DNA from: RGIG1681 sp045650505
GTDB taxonomy: Bacteria; Bacillota; Clostridia; Christensenellales; UBA1242
Length of the DNA: 64,000 nucleotides
NCBI GenBank assembly: GCA_045650505.1
Contig: JAZRRE010000002.1
Span: forward strand, 1-64,000
Direction: 5' to 3'
Both the position numbers and the translations under genes were made by a program. Position 1 is the stretch's first letter; each line of letters starts with the position of its first letter. This document shows positions 8,444 to 16,508 of this stretch, piece after piece. The notes under the pieces are model-generated. The model did no database searches. It saw only the letters and a list, made by a program, of their open reading frames with translations, and was not told the origin of the DNA.

Positions 8444-10222
8444 ATGAATATTAAGAAGATTTTATATAAGGCACTTGAAGATAGTTTTTTGCATTCAAAC
8501 TATAGTTTTGATGATTTAACACTCACTTTTTCAAATAGACCTGAAGAAGCAGATTTTCAATGCAACTCTGCTTTTGCAATAGCAAAAAAAGTTCATGCTA
8601 ACCCTGAAGTTGTTGCAAATGCGATTATTGCAAACTTAAATCAAGATGTTGCAGATGTCTCTTTTGCAAAGCCAGGTTTTATCAACTTTAAAATTAAAGA
8701 TGAAGTTTTATCTCAAATTTTAAATGAAGCACTTTCAAGTGATAGACTTTGTCTTGAAGAACTTGAAGAAAAAGAAACCGTTGTTATGGACTATGGTGGT
8801 GCAAATGTTGCAAAAGAACTTCATGTTGGACACCTTCGTTCACCGGTTATTGGTGAAAGTTTGGCAAGACTTCACAAAATTCTTGGAAATAAAGTTATAA
8901 CAGACACACACCTTGGCGATTGGGGTCTTCAAATGGGGCTTACCATTGCAGGTCTTGAAGATGATGGTTATATTGATGGCTATTTCGATTCATCAAAAAA
9001 GAACAAAGAAATCACTCTCGACACTTTAAATGAAGTGTATCCAAAAGCTTCAAAGAGAAAAAATGACGATGAAGAGTTTAGAATAAAGGCTGAAACATAC
9101 ACAAAGTTTATTCAAGATAAAAAAGAACCATATTGGTCAATTTATTTAAATATTCGTGAAATTTCAGTGAATAGAATCAAAGCAAACTATGAAAAACTTG
9201 GTTGCTATTTTGATTTGTGGTATGGCGAAAGCAATGCTGCACCTTATGTTGAAGGCGTTGTTAAAACCTTTATTGATAAAGGCTTAACAAGAGAACACGA
9301 TGGCGCTATTGTTGTTGATGTTGCTAGAGAGGGTGAAAATATTCCAATCGAAAAGAAAAATCCTGATGACCCTCAACTTTACAAAAACCCAATGCCACCT
9401 GTTTATCTTAAAAAGAGAAATGGCGCAGATGTTTATGACACAACAGATATTGCAACCATTGAGCAAAGAAATCAAGACTATAATCCAGACAAAATGGTTT
9501 ATGTTGTTGACAAGCGTCAGGCTGCCCACTTTGAGCGTTGCTTTAGGGCTGTTAAAATGGCAGGAATTTCTCCAGCAGACCAAAAACTTGAATTTTTAGG
9601 TTTTGGAACAGTTAATGGCAAAGATGGAAAAGCATTTAAAACCCGTTCAGGTGACACAATTAAACTTGAAGATATCATCAACTTAATTTCAAACGGTGCA
9701 AGAGTAAAACTTGCTGAAAATGGAATTGTTGACAATGATGAACTTGCACTTCAAATCGGTGTTGCAGCAATGAAATTTGGTGACCTTTCAAACGCACCAA
9801 GCAAAGATTATATTTTTGATATTGATAAATTTACTTCATTTGAAGGAAAGACCGGTCCTTACATTCAATACACAGGTGCAAGAATTCACTCACTTTTAAG
9901 AAAGGCAGGTTTAGAAGATAACTTTGATTCTCTTTTAAATTCAATTGATATTGCTGATGAAAACCAAAGAAAGATTGCCATCAACTTCATAAAACTTCAA
10001 GAAAGTTATTTCACATCATATAAAGAAAGTTCATTAAGTTCACTTTGCACAGCACTTTTTGATTTCGCTTCAAGTTTCTCAAAATTCTATAATGACACAA
10101 GAATTTTAACAGAAAAAGATGAAAAGAAGAAAGATTCTTATCTTGCACTTTGCTTGCTTATTTTGAAAGCATTAAAACAAGCAACAGGTGTTCTAGCATT
10201 TGAAATTCCTGAAAAGATGTAG
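8444..10222 (+). CDS. argS: Arginyl-tRNA synthetase
   Basis: A 592-residue class Ia aminoacyl-tRNA synthetase charging tRNA-Arg. The N-terminal Add-1 tRNA-recognition domain (about 1-100) is followed by the Rossmann core, with a HIGH-type motif as H-V-G-H in AKELHVGHLRSP (near residue 127). The KMSKS region is degenerate (KAFKTRSGD), as is common in ArgRS, and the C-terminal DALR anticodon-binding domain ends the protein. Start ATG follows AAGGAG at the proper distance. queH starts ten bases downstream and probably shares the message. Confidence 0.97.
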   Translation: MNIKKILYKALEDSFLHSNYSFDDLTLTFSNRPEEADFQCNSAFAIAKKVHANPEVVANAIIANLNQDVADVSFAKPGFINFKIKDEVLSQILNEALSSDRLCLEELEEKETVVMDYGGANVAKELHVGHLRSPVIGESLARLHKILGNKVITDTHLGDWGLQMGLTIAGLEDDGYIDGYFDSSKKNKEITLDTLNEVYPKASKRKNDDEEFRIKAETYTKFIQDKKEPYWSIYLNIREISVNRIKANYEKLGCYFDLWYGESNAAPYVEGVVKTFIDKGLTREHDGAIVVDVAREGENIPIEKKNPDDPQLYKNPMPPVYLKKRNGADVYDTTDIATIEQRNQDYNPDKMVYVVDKRQAAHFERCFRAVKMAGISPADQKLEFLGFGTVNGKDGKAFKTRSGDTIKLEDIINLISNGARVKLAENGIVDNDELALQIGVAAMKFGDLSNAPSKDYIFDIDKFTSFEGKTGPYIQYTGARIHSLLRKAGLEDNFDSLLNSIDIADENQRKIAINFIKLQESYFTSYKESSLSSLCTALFDFASSFSKFYNDTRILTEKDEKKKDSYLALCLLILKALKQATGVLAFEIPEKM

Positions 10223-10231
10223 GGAAAGTTT

Positions 10232-10828
10232 ATGGAAAAGAGAAAAATACTTTTACAATCATGCTGCGCACCTTGTTCAACTGCTGTGATTGAAAGACTT
10301 GCTGAAGAGTTTGACATCACAATTTTATATTATAATCCAAACATTTATCCTGAAGAAGAATATATTAAACGCAAAAATGAAGAACTTAAATATATAGATA
10401 TTTATAACTCTAGAAATGAAGATAAAATTAAATTTTTAGACTGTGATTATGAAAGTGAAGTTTTTTATGCAAAAACCAAAGGCTTTGAAGAAGAAAGAGA
10501 GGGTGGGGCAAGATGTGCAATCTGCTTTAGACTTCGCCTTGAAAAAACTGCAAGACTTGCAAGAAGTAATGGTTTTGACATTTTTGGAACAACACTTACT
10601 GTTAGCCCACATAAAAATGCTGAAATCATAAATGCAATCGGCAAAGAACTTCAAAGGGAATTTGATATCGATTATTTAGAATCAAACTTTAAAAAACAAA
10701 ATGGATATAAAAGAAGTGTTGAACTTGCAAAAGAAAATGATTTATATCGTCAAAACTATTGTGGCTGTGAGTTTGCACTTCGTGTGCAAGAAAAAGAAGC
10801 ACCAGAAAGTTTAAATAAAAAATACTAA
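10232..10828 (+). CDS. queH: Epoxyqueuosine reductase QueH
   Basis: A 198-residue member of the DUF208/QueH family, which reduces epoxyqueuosine to queuosine in tRNA and replaces QueG in many Firmicutes. Cysteine motifs for metal and cluster binding are visible: S-C-C-A-P-C near residues 10-15, C-A-I-C-F-R in the middle and N-Y-C-G-C near the C-terminus. It follows argS by ten bases. The other queuosine genes of this window, queA and tgt, are 13 kb away, so the pathway is spread over two operons. Confidence 0.92.
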   Translation: MEKRKILLQSCCAPCSTAVIERLAEEFDITILYYNPNIYPEEEYIKRKNEELKYIDIYNSRNEDKIKFLDCDYESEVFYAKTKGFEEEREGGARCAICFRLRLEKTARLARSNGFDIFGTTLTVSPHKNAEIINAIGKELQREFDIDYLESNFKKQNGYKRSVELAKENDLYRQNYCGCEFALRVQEKEAPESLNKKY

Positions 10829-10831
10829 ATA

Positions 10832-10865
10832 AAAACACACAGCAAAATGCTATGTGTTTTTTGTT
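10832..10865 (+). terminator. Shared terminator between queH and cmk
   Basis: AAAACACACAGC / GCTATGTGTTTT arms (10832-10843, 10849-10860) with one mismatch. A-rich on the left and T-rich on the right, so it can stop transcription from both converging genes. Confidence 0.85.
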
Positions 10866-10878
10866 TTTGATAGAAAAA

Positions 10879-11586
10879 TTAATAAAGTTCAATTCCTCTT
10901 TCTTGAATGAATTCACGAGAGATAAGACCACGCCTGTGCATTTCACCAAGCATTAGGGCAACGCATTCTTCAACATTGTTTAATGTTGTGTCTAAAAGAT
11001 ATGCGTTTTCACACATAATAAGTGGTGAAATTTCTCTGTGAGTATCACGATAATCTCTATCTTTAAGGTCATCAATAACTTTTTGAAGGGAAGTTTTATC
11101 ACCAAGTTTTTCATAGTCACCAAGGCGGCGTTTTGCTCTTGTTTCAACCTTGCAGTCAACATAAACTTTAAAGTCTGCTTCTGGGAAGATTACCGAACCG
11201 ATATCTCTGCCTTCCATAACAATGTTTTCGTTGTGGTTTGCTGTGTCTTGTTGAAGCATTCTCACAAATTCACGAATATAAGGCTTGCATGAAAGTTTTG
11301 AAACGAAGTTGCTAACTTCTTCAGTGTGAAGTTTGTCAGAAATATTCATTCCGTCAAGAAGCATAACATTTTTTGTTCCATCATAAGTGTAAACAATGTT
11401 TGTGTTTTCAATCATATATTGAAGTTTATCATCTTCGTCTTCTTTAATTTTTAAGTTAAGTGCTTTAACGGTGATGGCTCTATAAAGTTCACCGGCACTG
11501 AAAAATCCAAAATTTAATTTTTTTGCTAAAAATTTAGCGATTGTTGATTTACCAGAACCAGAAGTTCCGTCTATTGCAATAATCAT
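10879..11586 (-). CDS. cmk: Cytidylate kinase
   Basis: A 235-residue P-loop kinase phosphorylating CMP and dCMP with ATP. Walker A is G-T-S-G-S-G-K-S at residues 7-14, followed by the A-G-E-L-Y-R region for nucleotide-monophosphate binding and the E-G-R-D-I-G-S-V-I-F-P block typical of bacterial Cmk. Slightly longer than the usual 220-230. A Shine-Dalgarno AAGGAG stands ahead of the ATG on the minus strand. It is transcribed toward queH as a single gene. In many Firmicutes cmk is followed by rpsA or engA; neither is here. Confidence 0.95.
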   Translation of the reverse strand: MIIAIDGTSGSGKSTIAKFLAKKLNFGFFSAGELYRAITVKALNLKIKEDEDDKLQYMIENTNIVYTYDGTKNVMLLDGMNISDKLHTEEVSNFVSKLSCKPYIREFVRMLQQDTANHNENIVMEGRDIGSVIFPEADFKVYVDCKVETRAKRRLGDYEKLGDKTSLQKVIDDLKDRDYRDTHREISPLIMCENAYLLDTTLNNVEECVALMLGEMHRRGLISREFIQERGIELY

Positions 11587-11658
11587 AATAACTCCTTTTT
11601 TATACTATATATATCATATAATAAAAGTTATCAATGTTCAAAATGAAAAACTAATTAT

Positions 11659-11687
11659 TTGGAATTTTTGTGAAATTAGTATATGAT
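11659..11687 (+). promoter_or_regulatory. Promoter giving a leaderless start for the Mrr-like gene
   Basis: TTGGAA (11659-11664), 17-base spacer, TATGAT (11682-11687). Six bases separate the -10 box from the ATG at 11694, so position +1 would be the A of the start codon. Confidence 0.65.
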
Positions 11688-11693
11688 TTTAGT

Positions 11694-12290
11694 ATGAGGG
11701 GAACAAGAAGGGAAAATAAAGTTGTTAAGTTTATTCGAATAACACTTATAATTGTGTTGTTTCCTTTTGTTGTGGCGTTTTTGATAAAAAATTATTTAAA
11801 ACACAGAAAAACAAAGAAAGTTAACGCTGAAAAAATTAAAATTTATGACATTTCACAAATCAATTCAATGACAGGCACAGAGTTTGAAAATTATTTAAAA
11901 TTGCTTTTTGAAAAAATGGGTTATAATGTTTCGCTCACAAAAAAATCAAAAGATTTTGGTGTTGATTTAATTTTAGAAAAAAATGGCAAAAAGACAATTA
12001 TGCAAGCAAAGTGTTATTCAAACACGGTTGGGGTTTCAGCTGTGCAAGAAATAATTTCAGCAAGAAATCATTACAACATTTTTGATGCGATTGTTATGAC
12101 AAACAAAACCTTTTCAAAAGAAGCGCAAATTTTGGCAGAAGAAAGCAAGGTTATGCTTGCAGGACAAGAAGAACTTGAAAGTTTGGTTTCAAAGTATCCC
12201 GTTTATTTTGAAAGAGAAGTTCAAAAGTGTGTTGCAACCAAAATTGAAGCAATAAAAGAAATAGAAACGAAGTATCCTTATTGGATTTAA
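11694..12290 (+). CDS. Membrane-linked Mrr-like restriction endonuclease-fold protein
   Basis: 198 residues from ATG 11694. An upstream in-frame GTG at 11670 would add eight residues but lies before the likely transcription start. Residues about 13-33 are one transmembrane helix. The rest is an Mrr-type PD-(D/E)xK nuclease domain: T-E-F-E-N-Y-L near its start, an Asp in FGVDLIL, and Q-A-K in IMQAKCY as the catalytic pair. Members of this family act on DNA, some on methylated DNA. No methyltransferase or specificity gene adjoins, so it is an orphan nuclease anchored on the inner face of the membrane. No Shine-Dalgarno sequence. Confidence 0.8.
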   Translation: MRGTRRENKVVKFIRITLIIVLFPFVVAFLIKNYLKHRKTKKVNAEKIKIYDISQINSMTGTEFENYLKLLFEKMGYNVSLTKKSKDFGVDLILEKNGKKTIMQAKCYSNTVGVSAVQEIISARNHYNIFDAIVMTNKTFSKEAQILAEESKVMLAGQEELESLVSKYPVYFEREVQKCVATKIEAIKEIETKYPYWI

Positions 12291-12369
12291 ATTTTTTGTC
12301 TAACTTTATAAATTATGATTAAATTTAAAGGCTCAAGCATAAACTAGTTTTGAGGTAAAATGCTTAAAT

Positions 12370-13098
12370 ATGTTTGAACTTACAATTAGCACGGCACTTG
12401 CTGACAGCGAATATATTTCTAACTTTTATAACAAATTTAAAGGTGAAATAAAAAGAAATTCTTGCCTTATTGAAAAGATAAATTATTTTAATCGAAGTTA
12501 TGTAACTTTTGCGATAAAAAAAGAACTTAAGGATTATTTTATTGCAAAAATTTTGGATGAGATTGTTTATATTATTATAGATAGATATAAAACCAAATTT
12601 TTTGAAGAACGATTAAATGCAGAAAATCAAAATGTATTATTTCAGTCTTTTTTGAAATCAATATCGATTTTTGATGGTGATATTGACAAAGAATGTATTG
12701 TTAAAAATATCGAATTTTCAGGGCAAATACTTATTGATAGTTTATATCATTTCAGGTTGCAAGAACTAAAGAGCAGATGGCAAAAAACTATTGATATGAT
12801 TCTACTCAATGGAATACATAAGCAAAATTCATCAATGATTGACATTATGAAATATTTAACAACAATGTCTGAAAACACAGTTCAAAATGCAGAAGTTGAA
12901 ATTATTGATAAAAATTTAAAAATTAAGTTTTTTGAAAAGATAAAAAATTATAAAAATGATTTTTCAGGGCTTTCAAATTTTTTGACTGAAATGATTGAGT
13001 TAAACCCTGCAAGAATCATTATAAAAAACAGTGATGAGTCTGGGGAAGAAGTTGTTTCAATGCTTTGCAAAATTTTTCATAATAAAATAATTTTTTAG
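12370..13098 (+). CDS. ytxC: YtxC-like putative sporulation protein
   Basis: A 242-residue, mostly helical, soluble protein without recognisable catalytic motifs. Size, composition and the position directly before the T-box-controlled thrS match YtxC, which sits just upstream of thrS in Bacillus and belongs to a family found in spore formers; its molecular role is not established. The assignment rests largely on gene order, so moderate certainty is right. It ends 12 bases before the -35 box of the thrS leader. Confidence 0.65.
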   Translation: MFELTISTALADSEYISNFYNKFKGEIKRNSCLIEKINYFNRSYVTFAIKKELKDYFIAKILDEIVYIIIDRYKTKFFEERLNAENQNVLFQSFLKSISIFDGDIDKECIVKNIEFSGQILIDSLYHFRLQELKSRWQKTIDMILLNGIHKQNSSMIDIMKYLTTMSENTVQNAEVEIIDKNLKIKFFEKIKNYKNDFSGLSNFLTEMIELNPARIIIKNSDESGEEVVSMLCKIFHNKIIF

Positions 13099-13110
13099 GT
13101 AAATAAAATA

Positions 13111-13138
13111 TTGACAAATATTTTTTTTGGAATATAAT
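13111..13138 (+). promoter_or_regulatory. thrS leader promoter
   Basis: TTGACA (13111-13116), 16-base spacer, TATAAT (13133-13138). Both hexamers are perfect. Confidence 0.85.
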
Positions 13139-13144
13139 AATGTT

Positions 13145-13353
13145 ATACTTGCAGAACAAGTAGGTTGCAAAAACTGATTCAAGAGAGAAGAAATCATGGG
13201 CTGGAAGTTTCTTCATTAAAGATTGCGATTGAAACCACCTGCATTTTAGACATTTTAATAACATTTAACGAGGTTGAATTTTCAACGAAGTAAGGTGGAA
13301 CCACGATTATAATATCGTCCTTATGCTAATTTTTTTGGCATAAGGATTTTTTT
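13145..13353 (+). promoter_or_regulatory. T-box riboswitch controlling thrS
   Basis: Leader RNA that binds uncharged tRNA-Thr and prevents termination. The T-box sequence AAGGTGGAACCACG is at 13292-13305. It can pair as antiterminator, competing with the terminator formed by 13318-13326 and 13338-13346 followed by a T run to 13353. Two consecutive ACC triplets (13234-13239) lie at the expected place of the specifier loop and encode threonine, matching the downstream gene. A GAA-rich stem I precedes them. Confidence 0.95.
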
Positions 13354-13378
13354 ATTCTTATGCTAACAGGAGGAACTT

Positions 13379-15286
13379 ATGAAAATAACATTAAGAGATG
13401 AAATTAAAGAATTTGAAGTGGGCGTGTCAACTCTTGATATTGCAAAGTCAATTTCAGAAGGCTTGGCAAGAATGGCAGTTTGTGGCAAAATTGGTGATGA
13501 ACTTGTTGACCTTAATATGCCAATTAAAGAAGACTGCACTCTTGAAATTATCACAAACAAAAGCCCTGAATATCAAGAGGTTTTAAGACACTCAACTGCC
13601 CATGTTTTAGCGCAAGCAGTTAAAACAATTTATCCAACAGCAAAATGTTGGGTTGGACCTGCAACAAAAGATGGCTTTTATTATGACTTTGATTTTAAAA
13701 CTCCAATTACAAACGAAGACCTTTCAATGATTGAAGATGAAATGAAAAGAATCATAAAGGCTAATTTTGATATTGTTAGAAAAGAAGTAACAAAAGCAGA
13801 AGCAATCAAAATTATGAAGGCTGAAAAAGAACCTTATAAAGTTGAACTTATTGAAGGTTTTGAAGATGGTGCAACAATCACAACTTACACTCAAGGTGAT
13901 TACGTTGAAGTTTGTGCAGGCCCTCACATCAAATCAACAGGACTCATTAAAGCATTCAAACTCACAAAAATTTCAGGCGCTTACCTTAAAGGTGACAGCA
14001 AAAACAAAATGCTTACTCGTATTTATGGTGTTGTGTTTGATAAAAAGAGTGAAATGGATGAATACTTTAGACTTTTAGAAGAAGCAATGAAGCGTGACCA
14101 CAGAAAACTTGGCAAAGAACTTGATTTATTCTTCTTTGATGAAACTGCTCCTGGAATGGCTTATTGGATGCCAAAAGGTTTCACAATGCTCAATACTCTT
14201 ATTAATTATTGGAGAGAACTTCACAGAAAGAAAGGTTATCAAGAATTTTCTGGACCACAACTCAACAGTTCTGTTTTATGGAAAACTTCAGGTCACTGGG
14301 ACCACTATAAAGAAGATATGTTTGTTTTAACTGATGCTGATGGTGCAGAACAAGCATTGAAACCAATGAACTGTCCTAACTCTATTAAAATCTTCCAAAG
14401 CAAAACAAGAAGTTATAAAGACTTGCCACTTCGTTTCAACGATGTCGATGTTATTCATAGAAACGAAAAGAGTGGTCAACTTAATGGTTTGTTTAGAGTA
14501 AGAATGTTCCGTCAAGATGACTCTCACAACTTTGTGACAAAAGATCAAATTGGTAGCGAAATTAAAGAGATTTTGAAAATTGCTGGCGAAATTTATAAAG
14601 TGTTCAATCTTCCATATATTTTAACTTTATCAACAAGACCAGATGATTTTATGGGTGAAATTGAAACTTGGAATCAAGCTGAAAAAGAACTCAAAGAAGT
14701 TTTAAATGAACTTTGTGGCGAAGGTCAATATAGAATCAATGAAGGTGATGGTGCTTTCTATGGTCCTAAAATTGATATCAAAATGCAAGACTGCTTGGGC
14801 AGAGAATGGCAAATGGGAACAATTCAAGTTGATTTCCAACTTCCACAAAGATTTGAACTTTCTTATATTGATAAAGATGGTTCAAAACAAATGCCTATTA
14901 TGATTCACAGAGCAATTCTTGGTTCATTTGAAAGATTTATCGGCATTATCACAGAGCATTTTGCTGGTGCTTTCCCAACATGGCTTTCACCAGTTCAGGT
15001 TAAAGTTATTTCAGTTTCTGAAAAGAGTGCTGCTTATGCAACAAGCGTTGCTGAAAAGTTTGACGCACAAGGCGTTAGAGTTGATGTTGATAATTCTGAT
15101 GAACGTATTGGTTACAAAATTAGACTTGCTCAAATGGAAAAAGTGCCTTATATGATTATTCTTGGTGAAAACGAAGCAAATTCAGGCAAAGTTTCAATCC
15201 GTAAGAGAAACGGTGAAGAAATTAAAGACCTTTCATTTGATGATGCACTTTCAATGATTAAAAAAGATATTGCTGACAGAGTTTAA
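13379..15286 (+). CDS. thrS: Threonyl-tRNA synthetase
   Basis: A 635-residue class II synthetase charging tRNA-Thr. N-terminal TGS domain (about 1-60); editing domain with H-S-T-A-H and the C-A-G-P-H metal motif (residues about 65-220); catalytic core with zinc-binding Cys in MNCPNS and motif 2 (FRVRMFRQDD); C-terminal anticodon-binding domain. Normal length. Start ATG follows GGAGG. Controlled by the T-box leader. An acetyltransferase gene follows 25 bases downstream. Confidence 0.98.
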   Translation: MKITLRDEIKEFEVGVSTLDIAKSISEGLARMAVCGKIGDELVDLNMPIKEDCTLEIITNKSPEYQEVLRHSTAHVLAQAVKTIYPTAKCWVGPATKDGFYYDFDFKTPITNEDLSMIEDEMKRIIKANFDIVRKEVTKAEAIKIMKAEKEPYKVELIEGFEDGATITTYTQGDYVEVCAGPHIKSTGLIKAFKLTKISGAYLKGDSKNKMLTRIYGVVFDKKSEMDEYFRLLEEAMKRDHRKLGKELDLFFFDETAPGMAYWMPKGFTMLNTLINYWRELHRKKGYQEFSGPQLNSSVLWKTSGHWDHYKEDMFVLTDADGAEQALKPMNCPNSIKIFQSKTRSYKDLPLRFNDVDVIHRNEKSGQLNGLFRVRMFRQDDSHNFVTKDQIGSEIKEILKIAGEIYKVFNLPYILTLSTRPDDFMGEIETWNQAEKELKEVLNELCGEGQYRINEGDGAFYGPKIDIKMQDCLGREWQMGTIQVDFQLPQRFELSYIDKDGSKQMPIMIHRAILGSFERFIGIITEHFAGAFPTWLSPVQVKVISVSEKSAAYATSVAEKFDAQGVRVDVDNSDERIGYKIRLAQMEKVPYMIILGENEANSGKVSIRKRNGEEIKDLSFDDALSMIKKDIADRV

Positions 15287-15311
15287 AAATTTGCCTTTTT
15301 AGGAGGCGTTT

Positions 15312-15842
15312 ATGGAATATACGATTAGAAAATATAAAAAAGGTGATGGTGAGCAGATTGTTCCACTTAAAAATATTTCTTGGAGGTCTGCTTATTCACA
15401 CATTTTTCCAGAAGAAGTTTTTATTGATAATGAAAACAAAGCACCAGAAAAAATCAAAACCTTTGATGATGATTTAAAATCAAAAGGTGGCGTTTGCTAT
15501 GTTGCTGAATCTGGTGGCAAAATTATTGGCGTTATGATTTACAACCTAAAGTGTGAAGTTGAATATTTTGCTAAAATGGGTTATGCACAACTTGCAGTTT
15601 TATATCTTCACCCAGACACTCAAAGGCAAGGAATTGGAAAAGCATTGTTTGATTTGTTTGTGAAAAATTTGAAAGAATTAAAACAAGAAAAATTTTGCAT
15701 TGGTGTTTTAGAAGAAAACTTTAATGGAAGAAAGGCTTATGAAAAATGGGGTGGAAAGTTGACAGGTGTCACAGTTGACTTTGTTAGGCTTAACAAACCA
15801 TACACCGAAGTCTTTTATGAATATGACACAAATATGTTATAA
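15312..15842 (+). CDS. GNAT-family N-acetyltransferase
   Basis: 176 residues. The acetyl-CoA-binding motif A is clear: LYLHPDTQRQGIGKALFD, with Q-R-Q-G-I-G-K. It is preceded by the usual beta strands and followed by a C-terminal strand with N-G-R-K-A-Y-E-K-W-G. RimI-like small-molecule or protein acetyltransferases have this layout; the substrate cannot be read from the sequence. Start ATG follows AGGAGG. Probably transcribed with thrS and ended by its own terminator. Confidence 0.88.
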   Translation: MEYTIRKYKKGDGEQIVPLKNISWRSAYSHIFPEEVFIDNENKAPEKIKTFDDDLKSKGGVCYVAESGGKIIGVMIYNLKCEVEYFAKMGYAQLAVLYLHPDTQRQGIGKALFDLFVKNLKELKQEKFCIGVLEENFNGRKAYEKWGGKLTGVTVDFVRLNKPYTEVFYEYDTNML

Positions 15843-15843
15843 A

Positions 15844-15872
15844 AAAGGCAGTGATTTATTTCACTGCTTTTT
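15844..15872 (+). terminator. Terminator after the acetyltransferase
   Basis: GCAGTGA / TCACTGC arms (15848-15854, 15861-15867), extended by A/T pairs, then T run. Confidence 0.85.
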
Positions 15873-15876
15873 AATA

Positions 15877-15904
15877 TTGACAGATTTTAAAAATTGAATA
15901 TAAT
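15877..15904 (+). promoter_or_regulatory. Promoter of small RNA candidate 1
   Basis: TTGACA (15877-15882), 16-base spacer, TATAAT (15899-15904). Both hexamers are perfect. Confidence 0.75.
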
Positions 15905-15910
15905 AATAAA

Positions 15911-16005
15911 CAGAAAGTGATTGGCTCGGTATTGGCTTGTGCCTTTGTCCTTGTAGCCCCCACAGACTTGGGGTTGAAATAACACCCGTGGCACTTTCTT
16001 TTTTT
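15911..16005 (+). ncRNA. Small RNA candidate 1 (about 95 nt)
   Basis: Begins 7 bases after a perfect promoter and ends in a T run. The RNA is closed by AGAAAGTG (15912-15919) pairing with CACTTTCT (15992-15999). Inside are a GGCTTGTGCC hairpin (15934-15943), a CCCC...GGGG hairpin (15957-15973), and the sequence ATTGGCT twice (15920, 15931). No start codon with a ribosome site and no sensible reading frame is present. I cannot match it to a known RNA family. Confidence 0.6.
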
Positions 16006-16019
16006 ATTGTTTTTTAATA

Positions 16020-16047
16020 TTGACAAATTAGAGAAGTTTGGTATAAT
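16020..16047 (+). promoter_or_regulatory. Promoter of small RNA candidate 2
   Basis: TTGACA (16020-16025), 16-base spacer, TATAAT (16042-16047). Same geometry as the promoter of candidate 1. Confidence 0.75.
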
Positions 16048-16054
16048 TAAATGT

Positions 16055-16117
16055 AGAATTACATTGACCTTATAATTATAAGGCAAGTCGAAAGGACGGA
16101 GTGTAATTCTTTTTTTA
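16055..16117 (+). ncRNA. Small RNA candidate 2 (about 62 nt)
   Basis: A compact three-way junction: closing stem AGAATTACA (16055-16063) with TGTAATTCT (16102-16110); hairpin CCTTATAATTATAAGG (16068-16083); a small hairpin AGTC/GGAC with a GAAA-type loop (16086-16097). A T run ends it. The closing stem doubles as the terminator stem. No coding potential. Confidence 0.6.
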
Positions 16118-16129
16118 TTGCAAAATATA

Positions 16130-16158
16130 TTGATTTTATTAAGATAATAGAATATAAT
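16130..16158 (+). promoter_or_regulatory. Promoter of small RNA candidate 3
   Basis: TTGATT (16130-16135), 17-base spacer, TATAAT (16153-16158). Confidence 0.65.
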
Positions 16159-16164
16159 AATCAT

Positions 16165-16213
16165 AGATAGACCCGTGATAATGTAAGTTATCGCCCAGAG
16201 GCTATCTTTTTTA
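16165..16213 (+). ncRNA. Small RNA candidate 3 (about 49 nt)
   Basis: Closing stem AGATAG (16165-16170) with CTATCT (16202-16207), inner hairpin GTGATAA/TTATCGC (16175-16181, 16188-16194), then a T run. It shares the 7-mer ACCCGTG with candidate 1 (16171-16177 and 15984-15990). Very short; it could also be read as a promoter followed by an imperfect terminator. Confidence 0.5.
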
Positions 16214-16262
16214 TTATAAAAAGTTTAATCAAAATTTGGTTATAAAAATATTATAAAAGTGC

Positions 16263-16291
16263 TTGACAAGGTGACTTTCTTGTGATAAACT
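16263..16291 (+). promoter_or_regulatory. Promoter of infC-rpmI-rplT
   Basis: TTGACA (16263-16268), 17-base spacer, TAAACT (16286-16291). Confidence 0.75.
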
Positions 16292-16297
16292 ACTTGT

Positions 16298-16470
16298 GTT
16301 TATTGAAGAGAAAGAACACTTTCCACCAAGCGAATGAAAGATTTTGCTTCGGTCAAATATAATAATGCTAGTTACCCGAAATTTTGGCACATTTTTATGT
16401 GCAACCTTAAATTTTGGAATTATTATATAGTGAGTGGATTTTCTTTAATGTAAACCACTCACTTTTTTTG
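16298..16470 (+). promoter_or_regulatory. L20-type attenuator leader of infC
   Basis: A leader of about 210 bases before infC. It contains a GCACAT/ATGTGC hairpin (16387-16402) and ends with a strong terminator (GTGAGTGG 16430-16437, CCACTCAC 16455-16462, T run to 16469) that would stop transcription before the first gene. In Firmicutes this operon is controlled by ribosomal protein L20 binding such a leader. I infer the same here from position and terminator; a consensus match to the L20 site was not established. Confidence 0.7.
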
Positions 16471-16508
16471 TGAATCAAAAAGAGTGAAAATATATTTTTA
16501 GGAGAACT

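Noticed and set aside
15871..16164. Minus-strand open frame of 97 codons across the sRNA region
   Set aside because: No ribosome site, amino-acid make-up of a random AT-rich frame, and it runs through promoters and terminators of the plus-strand units.
15911..16213. Small RNAs as tRNA, SRP RNA, 6S RNA, hammerhead, or known riboswitches
   Set aside because: No T-loop or CCA end, no SRP tetraloop domain, no CUGAUGA/GAAA core, no match to riboswitch cores I know; kept as unclassified candidates.
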